This document shows, piece by piece, positions 47,826 to 58,266 of a stretch of 64,000 bases of DNA. The position numbers and the translations under genes were made by a program. The DNA comes from Ehretia macrophylla (Eukaryota > Streptophyta > Magnoliopsida > Boraginales > Ehretiaceae). The notes under the pieces were generated by a model that saw nothing but the letters and a program-made list of their open reading frames with translations, ran no database searches and was not told the DNA's origin. How positions within the stretch are numbered: the stretch's first letter is position 1; each line of letters begins with the position of its first letter. The stretch spans positions 88,252,644-88,316,643 of the forward strand of contig CM075767.1 in assembly GCA_037974665.1 (NCBI GenBank), read 5' to 3'.

Positions 47826-48380
47826 TTTTCAATTTTTTTTGCCCTGGTTAGGGTTGCCAAGATACTTTAACCACCAAATCTCTATTACCGAATCCCACGG
47901 AACATTGGGCAAGACAACTTCGCTTCACGTAGTGGCTGGGCCAGCAAGCCGAGGCCGTATGGTTTGTGACCAGGTCTCCGTCGCTCCGCTGCCCATAACT
48001 TTTGATGCGTAAGGAGTTTCGCGGCGCACATCATACCATTTCAAAGCTCTCTGAGAGCACTACGACAGGGGCATCCAGCTTGCTCGCTGTGCCCTTTTTG
48101 GAGCCTAAAATCAAACGTTTTCATCAATTTCAGGCCACTTTTCTTCTTTTGTTCTGTTTTTCATCCCGGATCGTACGTCGTGAGCTGTTAAAAGGACGAC
48201 AACATGACTTGCGGGACATCAGAGGGCCCTACAATGTGTCGATATCACGTCTTTCGAGGATGCTGCGTTGGTGAAGCGGATGGGTTGTCGTTAAGCCCAT
48301 TGGGCCGTTTCAATTGGCCATCTCTTTAGGCTGGCACTGTGAATAGTTAACACATATAGGAATTGTGCCCTCAACATGAC

Positions 48381-48500
48381 GGGTGCGATCATACCAGCAC
48401 TAATGCACCGGATCCCATCAGAACTCCAAAGTTAAGCGTGCTTGGGCGAGAGTAGTACTAGGATGGGCGACCCCATGTGAAGTCCTCGTGTTGCACCCCC
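48381..48500 (+). rRNA. 5S rRNA: 5S rRNA gene 5S-73
   Basis: Full length, few changes: G48A, T88C, C95A, G98T. Upstream 30 bases match consensus exactly. The spacer's AGCTCTC palindrome is broken (CCACTCTGAGAACTC). Confidence 0.93.
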
Positions 48501-49058
48501 TTTTCAATTTTTTTTGCCCTGGTTAGGGTTGCCAAGATACTTTATCCACCAAATCTCTATTACCGAATCCCACGGAACATTGGCCAAGACAACTTCGCTT
48601 CACGTAGTGGCCGGGCTAGCAAACCGAGGGCGTAGGGTTTGTGACCAGGTCTCCGTCGCTCCGGTGCCCATAACATTTGATCCGTAAGGAGTTACGCGAC
48701 GCGCAGCATACCATTACAAACCACTCTGAGAACTCTACGACGAGGGCATCCATCTTGCTCGTTGTGCCAATTTTTTGAAGCGCAAAATTGAATGTTTTCA
48801 TCAGTTTCAATCCACTTTTATTCTTTTGCTCTGTTTTTCCATCCCGGATCGTACGACGTGAGCTGTTAAAAGGACGACAACATGACTCGCGGGACATCAG
48901 AGGGCCCTACAACGTATCGATATCACGTCTTGCTAGGATGCTGCGTTGTTGAAGCGGATGGGTTGTCGTTAAGCCTATTGGGCCTTTTGAATGGGCCATC
49001 TCTCTAGGCTGGCACTGTGAACCATTAACACATATAGGAATTGTGCCCTCAACATGAC

Positions 49059-49178
49059 GGGTGCGATCATACCAGCACTAATGCACCGGATCCCATCAGA
49101 ACTCCGAAGTTAAGTGTGCTTGGGCGAGAGTAGTACGAGGATGGTTGACCCCTTGGGAAGTCCTTGTGTTGCATCCCC
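49059..49178 (+). rRNA. 5S rRNA: 5S rRNA gene 5S-74
   Basis: Full length. Changes C57T, T79G, G87T, C95T, C107T, C116T. G87T gives GGATGGTTGA in box C, also in 5S-71, 5S-75 and 5S-90. Confidence 0.91.
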
Positions 49179-49734
49179 ATTTCAATTTTTTTTGCCCTGG
49201 TTAGGGATGCCAAGATACTTTATCCACCAAATCTCTATTACCGAATCCCACGGAACATTGGGCTAGACAACTTCGCTTCACATAGAGGCTGGGCTAGCAA
49301 ACCGAGGACGTAGGTTTTGTGACCAGGTCTCCGTCGATCCGGTGCCCATAACTTTTGATCCGTAAGGAGTTACGCGACGCACAACATACCTTTGCAAAGC
49401 TCTCTGAGAGCTCTACGACGGGGGCAGACAAGTTGCTCTCTTTGCCCTTTTTGGAGCCCAAAATCGAACATTTTCATCAATTTCGGGGCACTTTTCTTAT
49501 TTTGCACTGTTTTTTCGTCTAGGATCCTACGCCCTGAGCTGTTAAAAGGATGCCACCCTGCCTCACTGTACATTAGAGGGCCCTACAACGTGTCGATATC
49601 ACATCTTGAGAGGATGCTGCGTTGTTGAAGCGGATGGGTTGTCGTTAAGCCTATTGGGCCTTTTGAATGCGCCATCTCTCTAGGCTGGCACTGTGAACCA
49701 TTAACACATATAGGAATTGTGCCCTCAACATGAC

Positions 49735-49854
49735 GGGTGCGATCATACCAGCACTAATGCACTGGATCCCATCAGAACTACGAAGTAATGTGTGCTTGGG
49801 TGAGAGTAGTACTAGGATGGTTGACCCCCTGGGAAGTCCTCGTGTTGCATCCCT
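49735..49854 (+). rRNA. 5S rRNA: 5S rRNA gene 5S-75
   Basis: Full length. Changes C29T, C46A, T53A, A55T, C57T, C67T, G87T, C116T, C120T. Three changes in box A. Shares A55T, C57T, G87T, C116T and CATCCCTATTTC with 5S-90. Confidence 0.9.
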
Positions 49855-50383
49855 ATTTCAATTTTTTTTGCCCTGGTTAGGGATGCCAAGATACTTTATC
49901 CACCAAATCTCTATTACCGATTTCCACGGAACATTGGGCAAGACAACTTCGCTTCACATAGTGGCTGGGCTAGCAAACCGAGGACGTAGGGTTTGTGACC
50001 AGGTCTCCGTCGATCCGTTGCCCATAACTTTTGATCCGTAATGAGTTACGCGACGCACAACATACCTTTGCAAAGCTCTCTGAGAGCTCTACGATGGGGG
50101 CATCCAGCTTGCTCGTTGTACCCATTTTTGAAACCCAAAATCGAACGTTTTCATCAATTTCCGGCCACTTTTCTTCTTTTGCTCTATTTTTTCATCTCGG
50201 ATCGTACGTCATGAGTTGTTAAAAGGACGACAACCTGACTCGCGGGACATCAGAGGGCCCTACAATGTGTCGATATCACGTCTAGCGAGGATGCTGCGTT
50301 GTTGAAGTGGATGGGTTGTCGTTAAGCCCATTGGGCTTTTTGAATGGGCCATCTCTCCAGGCTGGGACTGTGAACCGTTACAA

Positions 50384-50411
50384 CATATAGGAATTGTGCC
50401 CTCAACATGAC
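50384..50411 (+). promoter_or_regulatory. Upstream Pol III 5S promoter elements (example, 5S-76)
   Basis: CATATA at -28 to -23, GCC at -14 to -12 and C at -1 relative to the first G of the gene. Plant 5S genes are known to use a TATA-like box near -28, a GC element near -12 and C at -1. Across the window the box is CATATA in most units; CATAAA marks 5S-31, 37, 42, 44, 45, 52, 64 and 67; CGCATA marks 5S-66 and 5S-80. Confidence 0.8.
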
Positions 50412-50531
50412 GGGTGCGATCATACCAGCACTAATGCACCGGATCCCATCAGAACTCCAAAGTTAAGCATGCTTGGGCGAGAGTAGTACTAGGATGGGTG
50501 ACCCCTTGGGAAGTCCTCGTGCTGCACCCCC
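50412..50531 (+). rRNA. 5S rRNA: 5S rRNA gene 5S-76
   Basis: Full length. Changes G48A, G58A, C95T, T111C. Flanks and spacer motifs are close to consensus, so this unit is used below as the annotated example. Confidence 0.93.
50461..50508 (+). promoter_or_regulatory. Internal control region of a 5S gene (example, 5S-76)
   Basis: Box A (about nt 50-64), intermediate element (67-72) and box C (80-97), the TFIIIA binding region in known plant 5S genes. Here box A has G58A and box C has C95T. Box C is where the window's subfamilies differ most: GGATAAGTGA, GGATAGATGA, CGATTGGTGA and GGATGGTTGA. Confidence 0.75.
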
Positions 50532-50546
50532 TTTTCAATTTTTTTT
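50532..50546 (+). terminator. Pol III oligo-T terminator (example, 5S-76)
   Basis: TTTTCAA followed by eight T immediately after the gene. The layout, a proximal T4 and a distal T8, repeats after nearly every copy. Weak versions: 5S-32 (no T run beyond the proximal T4), 5S-62 (T4), 5S-21, 5S-34 and 5S-63 (T5), 5S-29 (T6). Confidence 0.85.
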
Positions 50547-50650
50547 GCCTTGGTTAGGGTAGCCAAGATACTTTATCCACCAAATCTCTATTACCGAATC
50601 CCGCGGAACATTGGGCAAGACAACTTCGCTTCCCGTAGAGACCGGGCCCG

Positions 50651-50672
50651 CAAACCGAGGGCGTAGGGTTTG
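50651..50672 (+). promoter_or_regulatory. Spacer telo-box inside an inverted repeat (example)
   Basis: TAGGGTTT at 50664-50671 is the plant telo-box (AAACCCTA on the other strand). It forms one arm of CAAACC-N10-GGTTTG. The motif sits about 250 bp after the gene start in nearly every unit; a second telomere-like GGTTAGGGTT lies about 140 bp after the gene start (weakened here to GGTTAGGGTA). Confidence 0.6.
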
Positions 50673-50750
50673 TGACCAGGTTTCCGTCGCTCCCGTGCCC
50701 ATAACTTTTGATCCGTAAGGAGTTACGCGGCGCGCAGCATACCGTTGGAA

Positions 50751-50765
50751 AGCTCTCTGAGAGCT
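50751..50765. repeat. Spacer palindrome AGCTCTC-T-GAGAGCT (example)
   Basis: Seven-base arms around a single T, retained in a large share of the spacers although neighbouring bases vary. Variants in the GATAAG subfamily (GTTCTCTAAGAGCTC) keep partial pairing. Function unknown. Confidence 0.6.
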
Positions 50766-51001
50766 CTACGTCGGGGGCAGCCAAGTTGCTCGCTTTGCCC
50801 TTTTTGGAGCCCAAAATCGAACATTTTCATCAGTTTCAGTCCACTTTTCTACTTTTGCTCTGTTTTTTTGTCCTGGATTGTACGTCGTAAGCTGTTAAAA
50901 GGATGACAACATGACTCGCGGGACATCAGAGGGCCCTACAACGTGTCGATATCACGTCTTGCGAGGATGCTATGTTGTTCAAGCGGATGGGATGTCGTTA
51001 A

Positions 51002-51026
51002 GCCCATTGGGCCTTTTGAATGGGCC
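51002..51026. promoter_or_regulatory. Spacer inverted repeat with two site II motifs (example)
   Basis: GCCCATT-N10-AATGGGC; the + strand carries TGGGCC twice (51008 and 51021), the core of plant site II elements bound by TCP-type factors in ribosomal-protein gene promoters. Located about 85 bp upstream of the next 5S gene in most units. Whether it acts here is unknown. Confidence 0.5.
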
Positions 51027-51087
51027 ATCTCTCTAGGCAGGCACTATGAACCGTTAACACATATAGGAATTGTGCCCTCAACATGAC

Positions 51088-51206
51088 GGGTGCGATCATA
51101 CCAGCACTAATGCACCGGATCCCATCAGAACTCCGAAGTTAAGCATGCTTGGGCGAGAGTAGTACTAGGATGGGTGACCCCTTGGAAGTCCTCGTGCGGC
51201 ACCCCC
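51088..51206 (+). rRNA. 5S rRNA: 5S rRNA gene 5S-77 (1-nt deletion)
   Basis: 119 nt: one G of CTGGG missing. Also G58A, C95T, T111C, T112G. Next gene is 750 bp away because of the rearranged spacer at 51536. Confidence 0.9.
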
Positions 51207-51535
51207 TTTTCAATTTTTTTTGCCCTGGTTAGGGTTGCCAAGATACTTTATCCACCAAATCCCTATTACCGAATCCCACGGAACATTGGGCAAGACAACT
51301 TCGCTTCACGTAGAGGCCGGGCCCGCAAACCGAGGGCGTAGGGTTTGTGACCAAATCTCCGTTGCTCCGTTGCCCATAACTTTTCATTCGTAGAGAGTTA
51401 CTCGTCGCACAGCATACCGTTGCAAAGCTCACTGAGAGTTATACGAAGGGGGCAGCCAGCTTGCACACTGTGCCCGTTTTTGTAGCCCAAAATTGAACGT
51501 TTTCATCAGTTTCAGTCCACTTTTCTTATTTTACT

Positions 51536-51707
51536 CCCACGGAACATTGGGCAAGAAAACTGCGCTTCACGTAGAGGCCGGGCCCGCAAACCGAGGGCGT
51601 AGGGTTTGTGACCAGGCCTCTGTCGCTCTGGTGCCCATAACTTTTGCTCCGTAAGGAGTTACGCGGCGCACAGCATACCGTTGCAAACCTCTCTCAGAGC
51701 CCTACGA
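51536..51707 (+). repeat. Rearranged spacer fragment; one 5S gene lost
   Basis: Spacer after 5S-77 breaks off at CTTATTTTAC and restarts at TCCCACGGAACATTGGG, a point normally about 187 bp after a gene start; it then jumps from CCTACGAC to TTGCGAGGATG. Lengths fit two units (1,352 bp) minus a 415-bp deletion that removed a whole 5S gene and a 187-bp deletion, leaving 750 bp. A partial spacer duplication plus deletion would look the same. Confidence 0.8.
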
Positions 51708-51837
51708 CTTGCGAGGATGCTGCGTTGTTGAAGCGGATTGGTTGTAGTTAAACCCATTGGGCCTTTTGAATGGGCCATCTCTCTAGGCTGGCACTGTGAA
51801 CTGTTAACACATATAGGAATTGGGCCCTCAACACGAC

Positions 51838-51957
51838 AGGTGCTATCATACCAGCACCAATGCACCAAATCCCATCAGAACTCCGAAGTTAAGGATGCTT
51901 GTACGAGAGTAGTACTAGGATGGGCGACCCCCTAGGAAGTCCTCGTGCTGCACCCTC
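51838..51957 (+). rRNA. 5S rRNA: 5S rRNA gene 5S-78
   Basis: Full length but degenerate: G1A, G7T, T21C, G30A, G31A, C57G, G58A, G65T, G66A, T88C, G97A, T111C, C119T. GCACCAAATCCCAT here is the 5S form homologous to spacer that explains the truncation in 5S-33. Confidence 0.87.
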
Positions 51958-52514
51958 TTTTCAAATTTTTTTGCCATGGTTATGGTTGCCAAGATACTTT
52001 ATCCACCAAATCTCTATTACCGAATCCCACAGAACATTGGGCAAGACAACTTCGCTTCACGTAGAGGCCGGGCTCGCAAACCGAGGGTGTAGGGTTTGTG
52101 ACCAGGTCTCCGTCGGTCCAGTGCCTATAACTTTTGATCCGTAAGGAGTTACCCGAAGCACAGCATACCGTTGCAAAGCTCTCTGAGAGCTCTACGAAAA
52201 GGACAGCCAGCTTGCTCGCTGTACCCATTTTTGGCACCCAAAATCGAACGTTTTCATCAGTTTCATTCCACTTTTCTTCTTTTGTTCAGTTTTTCGGTCC
52301 TGGATCGTACGTCGTGAGCTGTTAAAAAGAAGACAACCTTACTCGCGGGACATCAGAGGGCCCTACAACGTGTCGATATCATGTCTAGCGAGGATGCTGC
52401 GTTGTTGAAGCGGATGGATTGTCGTTAAGCACATTAGGCCTTTCGAATGGGCCATCTCTCTAGGTTGGCACTGTGAACCATTAACACATATAGGAATTGT
52501 GCCCTCAACATGAC

Positions 52515-52634
52515 GGATGCGATCATACCAGCACTAATGCACCGGATCCCATCAGAACTCCGAAGTTAAGCGTGCTTGGGCGAGAGTAGTACTAGGATGG
52601 GTGACCCCCTGTGAAGTCCCCGTGTTGTACCCCC
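52515..52634 (+). rRNA. 5S rRNA: 5S rRNA gene 5S-79
   Basis: Full length, few changes: G3A, G98T, T106C, C114T. Internal boxes intact. Standard flanks. Confidence 0.93.
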
Positions 52635-53191
52635 TTTTCAATTTTTTTTGCCCTGGTTAGGGTTGCCAAGATACTTTATCCACCAAATCTCTATTACTGA
52701 ATCCCACGGAACATTGAGCAAGATAACTTCGCTTCACGTAGAGGCCGGGCCCGCAAACCGAGGGCATAGGGTTTGTGACCAGGTCTCCGTCGCTCCGGTG
52801 CCCATAACGTTTGATCCGTAAGGAGTTACACGGTGCACAACATACCGTTGCAAAGCCATCTGAGAGCTCTACGACGGGGGCAGCTAGCTTGCTCGTTGTG
52901 CCCATTTTTGGAGCCCAAAATCGAACGTTTCCATCAGTTTTAGGCCAGTTATCTTCTTTAGCTCTGTTTTTTCGTCCCGGATGATACGTTGTGAGCTGTT
53001 AAAAGGACGACAACCTGACTCGCGGGACATCAGAGGGTCCTACAACGTGTCGATATCACGTTTTGCAAGGATACTGCGTTGTTGAAGCAGATGGATTGTC
53101 GTTAAGCCCATTGGGCCTTTTGAATGGGCCATCTCTCTAGGATGGCACTATGAACCGTTAACACGCATAAGAATTGTGCCCTCAACATGAC

Positions 53192-53311
53192 TGGTCCGAT
53201 CATACCAACACTAATGCACCGGATCCCATCAGAACTCCGAAGTTAAGCATGCTTGGGCGAGAGTAGTACTAGGATGGGTGACCCCCTGGGAAGTCCTCGT
53301 TCTGCACCCCC
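53192..53311 (+). rRNA. 5S rRNA: 5S rRNA gene 5S-80
   Basis: Full length. Changes G1T, G5C, G17A, G58A, G110T, T111C. The -28 box is CGCATA. Upstream it keeps AGGATGGCACTATG in an intact spacer, the right-hand partner of the 134-bp deletion seen elsewhere. Confidence 0.91.
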
Positions 53312-53867
53312 TTTTCATTTTTTTTTGCCCTGGTTAGGGTTGCCAAGATACTTTATCCACCAAATCTCTTTCACCGAATCCCACGGAACATTGGGCAAGA
53401 CAACTTCGCTTCACGTAAAGGCCAGCCCGCAAACCGAGGGCGTAGGGTTTGTGACTAGGTCTCCATCGCTCCGGTGCCCATAACTTTTGATCCGTAAGAA
53501 GTTACGCGGCGCACAGCATACCGTTGCAAAGCTCTCTGAGAGCCCTACGACGGGGGTAGCCAGGTTTCTCGGTGTGCCCATTTTTCGAGCCCAAAATCGA
53601 ACGTTTTCATCAGTTTCAGTCCACTTTTCTTCTTTTGCTCTATTTTTCCGTCCCGGATCGTACATCGTGAGCTGTTAAAAGGACGACAACATGACTCGCG
53701 GGACATCTGAGGGCCCTACAACGTGTCGATATCACGTCTTGCGAGGATGCTGCGTTGTTGAAGCGGATTGGTTGTCGTTAAGCCCATTGGGCCTTTTGAA
53801 TGGGCCATCTCTCTAGGCTGGCACTGTGAACCATTAACACATATAGGAATTGTGCCCTCGACATGAC

Positions 53868-53986
53868 GGGTGCGATCGTACCAGCACTAATGCACCGGAT
53901 CCCATCAGAACTCAGAAGTTAGGCATGCTTGTACGAGAGTAATACTAGGATGGGTGACCCCTAGGAAGTCCTCGTGCTGCACCCCT
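53868..53986 (+). rRNA. 5S rRNA: 5S rRNA gene 5S-81 (1-nt deletion)
   Basis: 119 nt: one C of nt 91-95 missing. Changes A11G, C47A, A55G, G58A, G65T, G66A, G75A, G97A, T111C, C120T. Shares G58A, G65T, G66A and T111C with 5S-78. Downstream spacer has an 88-bp deletion. Confidence 0.88.
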
Positions 53987-54189
53987 TTTTCAATTTTTTT
54001 TGCCCTGGTTAGGGTTGCCAAGATACTTTATCCACCAAATCTTTATTACCGAATCCCACGAAACAATGGGCAAGACAACTTCGCTTCACGTAGAGGCCGG
54101 GCCCGCAAACCGAGGGCATAGGGTTTGCGACCAGGTCTCCGTCACTCTGGTACCCATACCTTTTGATTTGCAGGGAGTTACGCGGTGCA

Positions 54190-54203
54190 CAGCATATCAG
54201 TTT
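54190..54203 (+). other. 88-bp spacer deletion after 5S-81
   Basis: CACAGCATA is joined directly to TCAGTTTCAG. The missing stretch contains the AGCTCTCTGAGAGCT palindrome. Both edges have CAT/AT, a short overlap only. The unit is 587 bp. Confidence 0.8.
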
Positions 54204-54454
54204 CAGTCCACTTCTCTTCTTTTGCTCTATCTTTTCGTCCCGGACCGTACGTCATGAGCTGGTTAAAGGACGACAACATGACTCGCGGGACATCTGAGAG
54301 CATTACAACGTGTCAATATCACGTCTTGCGAGGAAGCTGTGTTGTTGAAGCAGATGGGTTATCGTTAAGCACATTGGGCCTTTTGAATGGGCCATCTCTC
54401 TAGGCTGGCACTGTGAATCATTAACTCATATAGGAATTGTGCCCTCAACATGAC

Positions 54455-54574
54455 GGATGCGATCATACCAGCACTAATGCACCGGATCCCATCAGAACTC
54501 TGAAGTTAAGCGTCCTTGGGCGAGAGTAGTACTAGGATGGGTGACCTCATGGGAAGTCCTCGTGTTGCACCCCC
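54455..54574 (+). rRNA. 5S rRNA: 5S rRNA gene 5S-82
   Basis: Full length. Changes G3A, C47T, G60C, C93T, C95A. G60C in box A. Standard flanks. Confidence 0.92.
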
Positions 54575-55131
54575 TTTTCAATTTTTTTTGCCCTGGTTAG
54601 GGTTGCCAAGATACTTTATCCATCAAATCTCTATTACCGAATCCCACGGAACATTGGGCAAGGCAACTTCGCTTCACGTAGAGGCCGGGCCAGCAAACCG
54701 AGGCTGTAGGGTTTGTGACTAGGTCTCCGTCGCTCCGGTGCCCATAACTTTTGATCCGTAAGGAGTTACGCGGTACACAGCATACCGTTGCAAAGCTCTC
54801 TGAGAGCTCTACGACGGTAGTAGCCAGCTTGCTCGCTATGCCCATTTTTGGAGCCCAAAATCAAACGTTTTCATCAGTTTCAGTCCACTTTTCTTCTTTT
54901 GCTCTGTTTTTCCATCCCGGATCGTACGTCGTGAGTTGTTAAAAGGACGACAACCTGACTCGCGGGACATCAGAGGGCCCTACAACGTGTCGATATCACG
55001 TCTTGTGAGGATGTTGCGTTGTTGAAGCGGATGGGTTGTCGTTAAGCAAATTGTGCCAATTGAATGGGCCATCTCTCTAGGTTGGCACTGTGAACCATTA
55101 ACAGATATAGGAATTGTGCCCTCAACATGAC

Positions 55132-55251
55132 GGGTGCGATATCACCAGCACTAACGCACCGGATCCCATCAGAACCCCGAAGTTAAGCATGCTTCGGCAA
55201 GAGTAGTACTAGGATGGGTGACCCCTTGGGAAGTTCTCGTGTTGCACCTCC
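55132..55251 (+). rRNA. 5S rRNA: 5S rRNA gene 5S-83
   Basis: Full length. Changes C10A, A11T, T12C, T24C, T45C, G58A, G64C, G68A, C95T, C104T, C118T. The -28 box is GATATA. Two changes in box A. Confidence 0.88.
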
Positions 55252-55807
55252 TTTTCAATTTTTTTTGCCCTGGTTAGGGTTGCCAAGATACTTTATCCAC
55301 CAAATCTCTATTATCGAATCCCACGGAACATTGGGCAAGACAACTTTGCTTCACGTAGAGCCCGGGCCCGCCAACTGAGGGCGTAGGGTTTGTGACCAGG
55401 CCTCCGTCGCTCCGGTGCCCATAACATTTGATCCGTAATGAGTTACGCGGCGCACAGCATACCGTTGCAAAGCTCTCTGAGAGATCTACGACGGGGGTAG
55501 CAAGATTGCTCGTTTTTCCCTTTTTGGAGCCAAAAATTGAACATTTTCATCAGTTTCAGTCCACTTTTCTTCTTTTGCTCTATTTTTTCGTCCGGGATCG
55601 TACGTCGTGAGCTGTTAAAAGGACGACAACATGACTCATAGGACATCAGAGGGCCCTACAACGTGTCGATATCACGTCTTGTGAGGATGCTGCGTTGTTG
55701 AAGCGGATGGGTTGTCGTTAAGCCCATTGGGCCTTTTGAATGGGCCATATCTCTAGGCTGGCACTGTGAACCGTTAACACATATAGGAATTGTGCCCTCA
55801 ACATGAC

Positions 55808-55927
55808 GGGTGCGATCAGAGCAGCACTAGTTCACCAGATCCCATCAGAACTCCGAAGTTAAACGTGCTTGGGCGAGAGTAGTACTAGGATGGGTGACCC
55901 CCTGGGAAGTCCTCGTGTTGCACCCCC
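55808..55927 (+). rRNA. 5S rRNA: 5S rRNA gene 5S-84 (last before the insertion)
   Basis: Full length. Changes T12G, C14G, A23G, G25T, G30A, G56A. AGAGCAGC subfamily. Its spacer runs normally for 194 bp and is then interrupted by the LTR. Confidence 0.92.
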
Positions 55928-56116
55928 TTTTCAATTTTTTTTGCCCTGGTTAGGGTTGCCAAGATACTTTATCCACCAAATCTCTATTACCGAATCCCAC
56001 GGAACATTGGGCAAGACAACTTCGCTTCACGTAGAGGCCAGGCCCGCAAACCGAGGGCATAGGGTTTTTGACTGGGTCTCCATCGCTCCGGTGCCCATAA
56101 CTTTTGATCCGCAAAG
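55928..56116 (+). repeat. Left part of the interrupted 5S spacer
   Basis: Ordinary spacer from terminator to TTGATCCGCAAAG, including the telo-box position (here ATAGGGTTTTTG). It stops at the target site AGTTA. Confidence 0.9.
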
Positions 56117-56121
56117 AGTTA
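56117..56121. repeat. Left target-site duplication AGTTA
   Basis: AGTTA directly before the TGTCATGCC end of the insertion. It is the spacer's own sequence (normally GGAGTTACGCGG) and is repeated at 59780. Confidence 0.93.
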
Positions 56122-56811
56122 TGTCATGCCCCAACCCGGCCTATAAAGGTTAGACTAGGGTGTGATCTAAACGTTCGGGACATATCACATGCTTAAACGT
56201 TTATGAAGATTTAACACTTAACGTTTTGGCCTAAACTCCAAATCTTTTTCAGAAAACCGGCAGCATAACGGCTGTAATTAGGCTCTTTGGTTTGACCTAA
56301 TTCTCTAAACGCCTCAATTATTCCAATCATTAATCCAATTCCATTAAGGACTCCTATTTGTCACCAACCGATTTGCCTACTAGTTTATCTTGAAAGTCTC
56401 GTTTGGTTAATAAGCCTAACATGATAACTATGTCCCGTTTATTTGTCAAATTCCTATCAGGCGAGTACCTATTATCCTTTAGTTTTCAAATGAGCACCTA
56501 AGTGAAATTAGATAGAATGAACTTAGTTGATTGTTCATCTAGTGGTTTGAATGCCTACGATAACTACTAATTAAGAAAACGAAAGCAAACAACCAAATAA
56601 AAGTTCGTCCGGTTATAGATAGTACAATCCCAGAATTAGACCCAAATTACAACGGGGTCATTTACATCAATGAAATGAGTAGTTGGCAATCAAACACAAC
56701 ATCCATATAGCAACCACTTTCAGGCAAAGCACAAAAGCACGTAGGGATAGACAATCACTCCAAGGAATCATCGATAGGCACGTTGTCCTCGGGTACCTGT
56801 ACCTGTTCTTC

Positions 56812-56836
56812 TTCACCTGTGATAAAAAAGAGAGTG
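56812..56836 (-). promoter_or_regulatory. Splice-acceptor-like site in the LTR (minus strand)
   Basis: Minus strand reads CTCTCTTTTTTATCACAG then GTGAAGAAG: a pyrimidine tract followed by CAG. With the donor near 58427 it would give an intron of about 1.6 kb inside the LTR. Prediction only. Confidence 0.35.
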
Positions 56837-58060
56837 AGTCCTTATGAACTCAGTGAGGGTGAACGAGAAATACATTTTGAAACTCATTTTCTGGTTCAAT
56901 TTATGAAAATCCCTTTTTCAAACATGAATATAACAGTAAAATCAAGTAAAGGAACAAAAATACTAGTCTTTCCTCCCCGAGGTTCTCTAGGAACCAAGCG
57001 AGAGTACTTATACACATAGTAAAAGGATACGGTGAGCTTTAGCTCGCAGATCAGTTTCAGAATCAGAAGTTGCGGCCGACTTCAAATCATCCCCCAAACA
57101 CGCAAGGTGGGTGTACTCCGGATTTACCTCGAAATCCTACGACCCAACTCTCCGAGGAAGTCTAGCCCCCAAGCGAGAGAGGGAATGGGCCCATGGTAGT
57201 CACGGGTGCACCGACAAGCCCGATGTCGCCCGATGTGCGTGATCGCTCCCATGCCAACAGGAAAGGTTGCAACCTTGTATGCAATGCACATTCATGATAG
57301 GTAATATATCATAGTAGGAGGACAACAAAGTAGGTTGCCTCCGGACAGTCATAAGATTGCACATTGACAGGTAGACAAGCAAGGCACGATAAGACAGGAA
57401 AATTTCACTTGAGGGCATATAGTGTTATATGAAAATTAAACGGGCAGCCATGTAACACATGTAAAACAGGCCATATAACTCATTAAGAAGTCCACGTGAT
57501 CAAGTGATAAGATTATTCAACATGCAATGACATCAATCATGGGTTCGGGTGCAAGAAAAGCTTATTTGTCAACATGCAATGGTCAAAATCATATTTGAAG
57601 TTATAAGACATTAACGGGCAGCCCACTAAGCATATAATTCCCACACAATATCCAATTGATCAATACTTAGCAAAACTACCTAGTCATTAGGGTTTTCATT
57701 TCATGTATATTCGTGCAATTTGGGCCTCAACCCAACTCAAGGTCAATCTCAAACCATGCATCATTTAATTCAACATCCTCAAACATTCAAAACAGTCCAC
57801 ACAACATCCTATAGCTACAATCCCAAGCATCTAATTCAACAAGAGGAGTCACAACAATATTTCCAAGCACAACATTAAGTGAAACCCTTACTGCAATAGG
57901 CTGTCTTCTCACAATCAATCGGATAAGCAAAAAATCTCCAAATTCAGTGAATAAGATGTAAAATTAAAGCTTAAGAAGTTAACTAAAATCAGAAACAAAC
58001 CTTGCATCAATTGGAGTTCGTGATCATTAGATATAGCCGAAACAGTGGAATAGCACAAAA

Positions 58061-58200
58061 CTGTCCAGATTTGCACACTTTTCAGAAATTGACGTTTTTG
58101 AGGTCCTTAGGGTCAGTTTTAGCCTTGGTCCATTTCTGACAAAATTGTCCAGAACTGAAAAATATAGCAGCACACCATTTTCATGCATTTTGGACAACAA
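58061..58200. repeat. LTR internal duplicated segment, copy 1
   Basis: CTGTCCAGATTTG ... TTTTTGAGGTCCTTAG ... TTAGCCTTGG ... TTCATGCATTTTGGACAAC. Same order of motifs as copy 2 about 205 bp on, with many substitutions. Confidence 0.7.
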
Positions 58201-58266
58201 TTACTAAGTCAAATATGGTTCGTTCCACAAGGTCAGTGCATCTGCCAAACCCTGCTTCATTTTTCC

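Larger units (their letters stand above)
1..56121 (+). repeat. 5S rDNA tandem array, left block (5S-1 to 5S-84)
   Basis: Head-to-tail units, period mostly 674-678 bp, all in one orientation. Each unit is a 120-nt 5S gene followed by a spacer of about 556 bp. The gene carries the internal Pol III promoter: box A near nt 50-64 (AAGTTAAGCGTGCTTG), intermediate element near 67-72, box C near 80-97 (AGGATGGGTGACC). The 3' flank is TTTTCAA followed by about eight T. In the gene entries, changes are written as consensus base, gene position, observed base; consensus was built by eye from this window. 'Standard flanks' means CATATA at -28 and a T run of 7 or more after the gene. Spacers hold no gene; their recurrent motifs are annotated once at the spacer after 5S-76. 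Irregular spacers have their own entries. Confidence 0.97.

Noticed and set aside
56783..57019. 78-codon + strand frame in the LTR.
   Set aside because: Lies across the minus-strand splice-acceptor-like region, no domain seen, and no companion frames.
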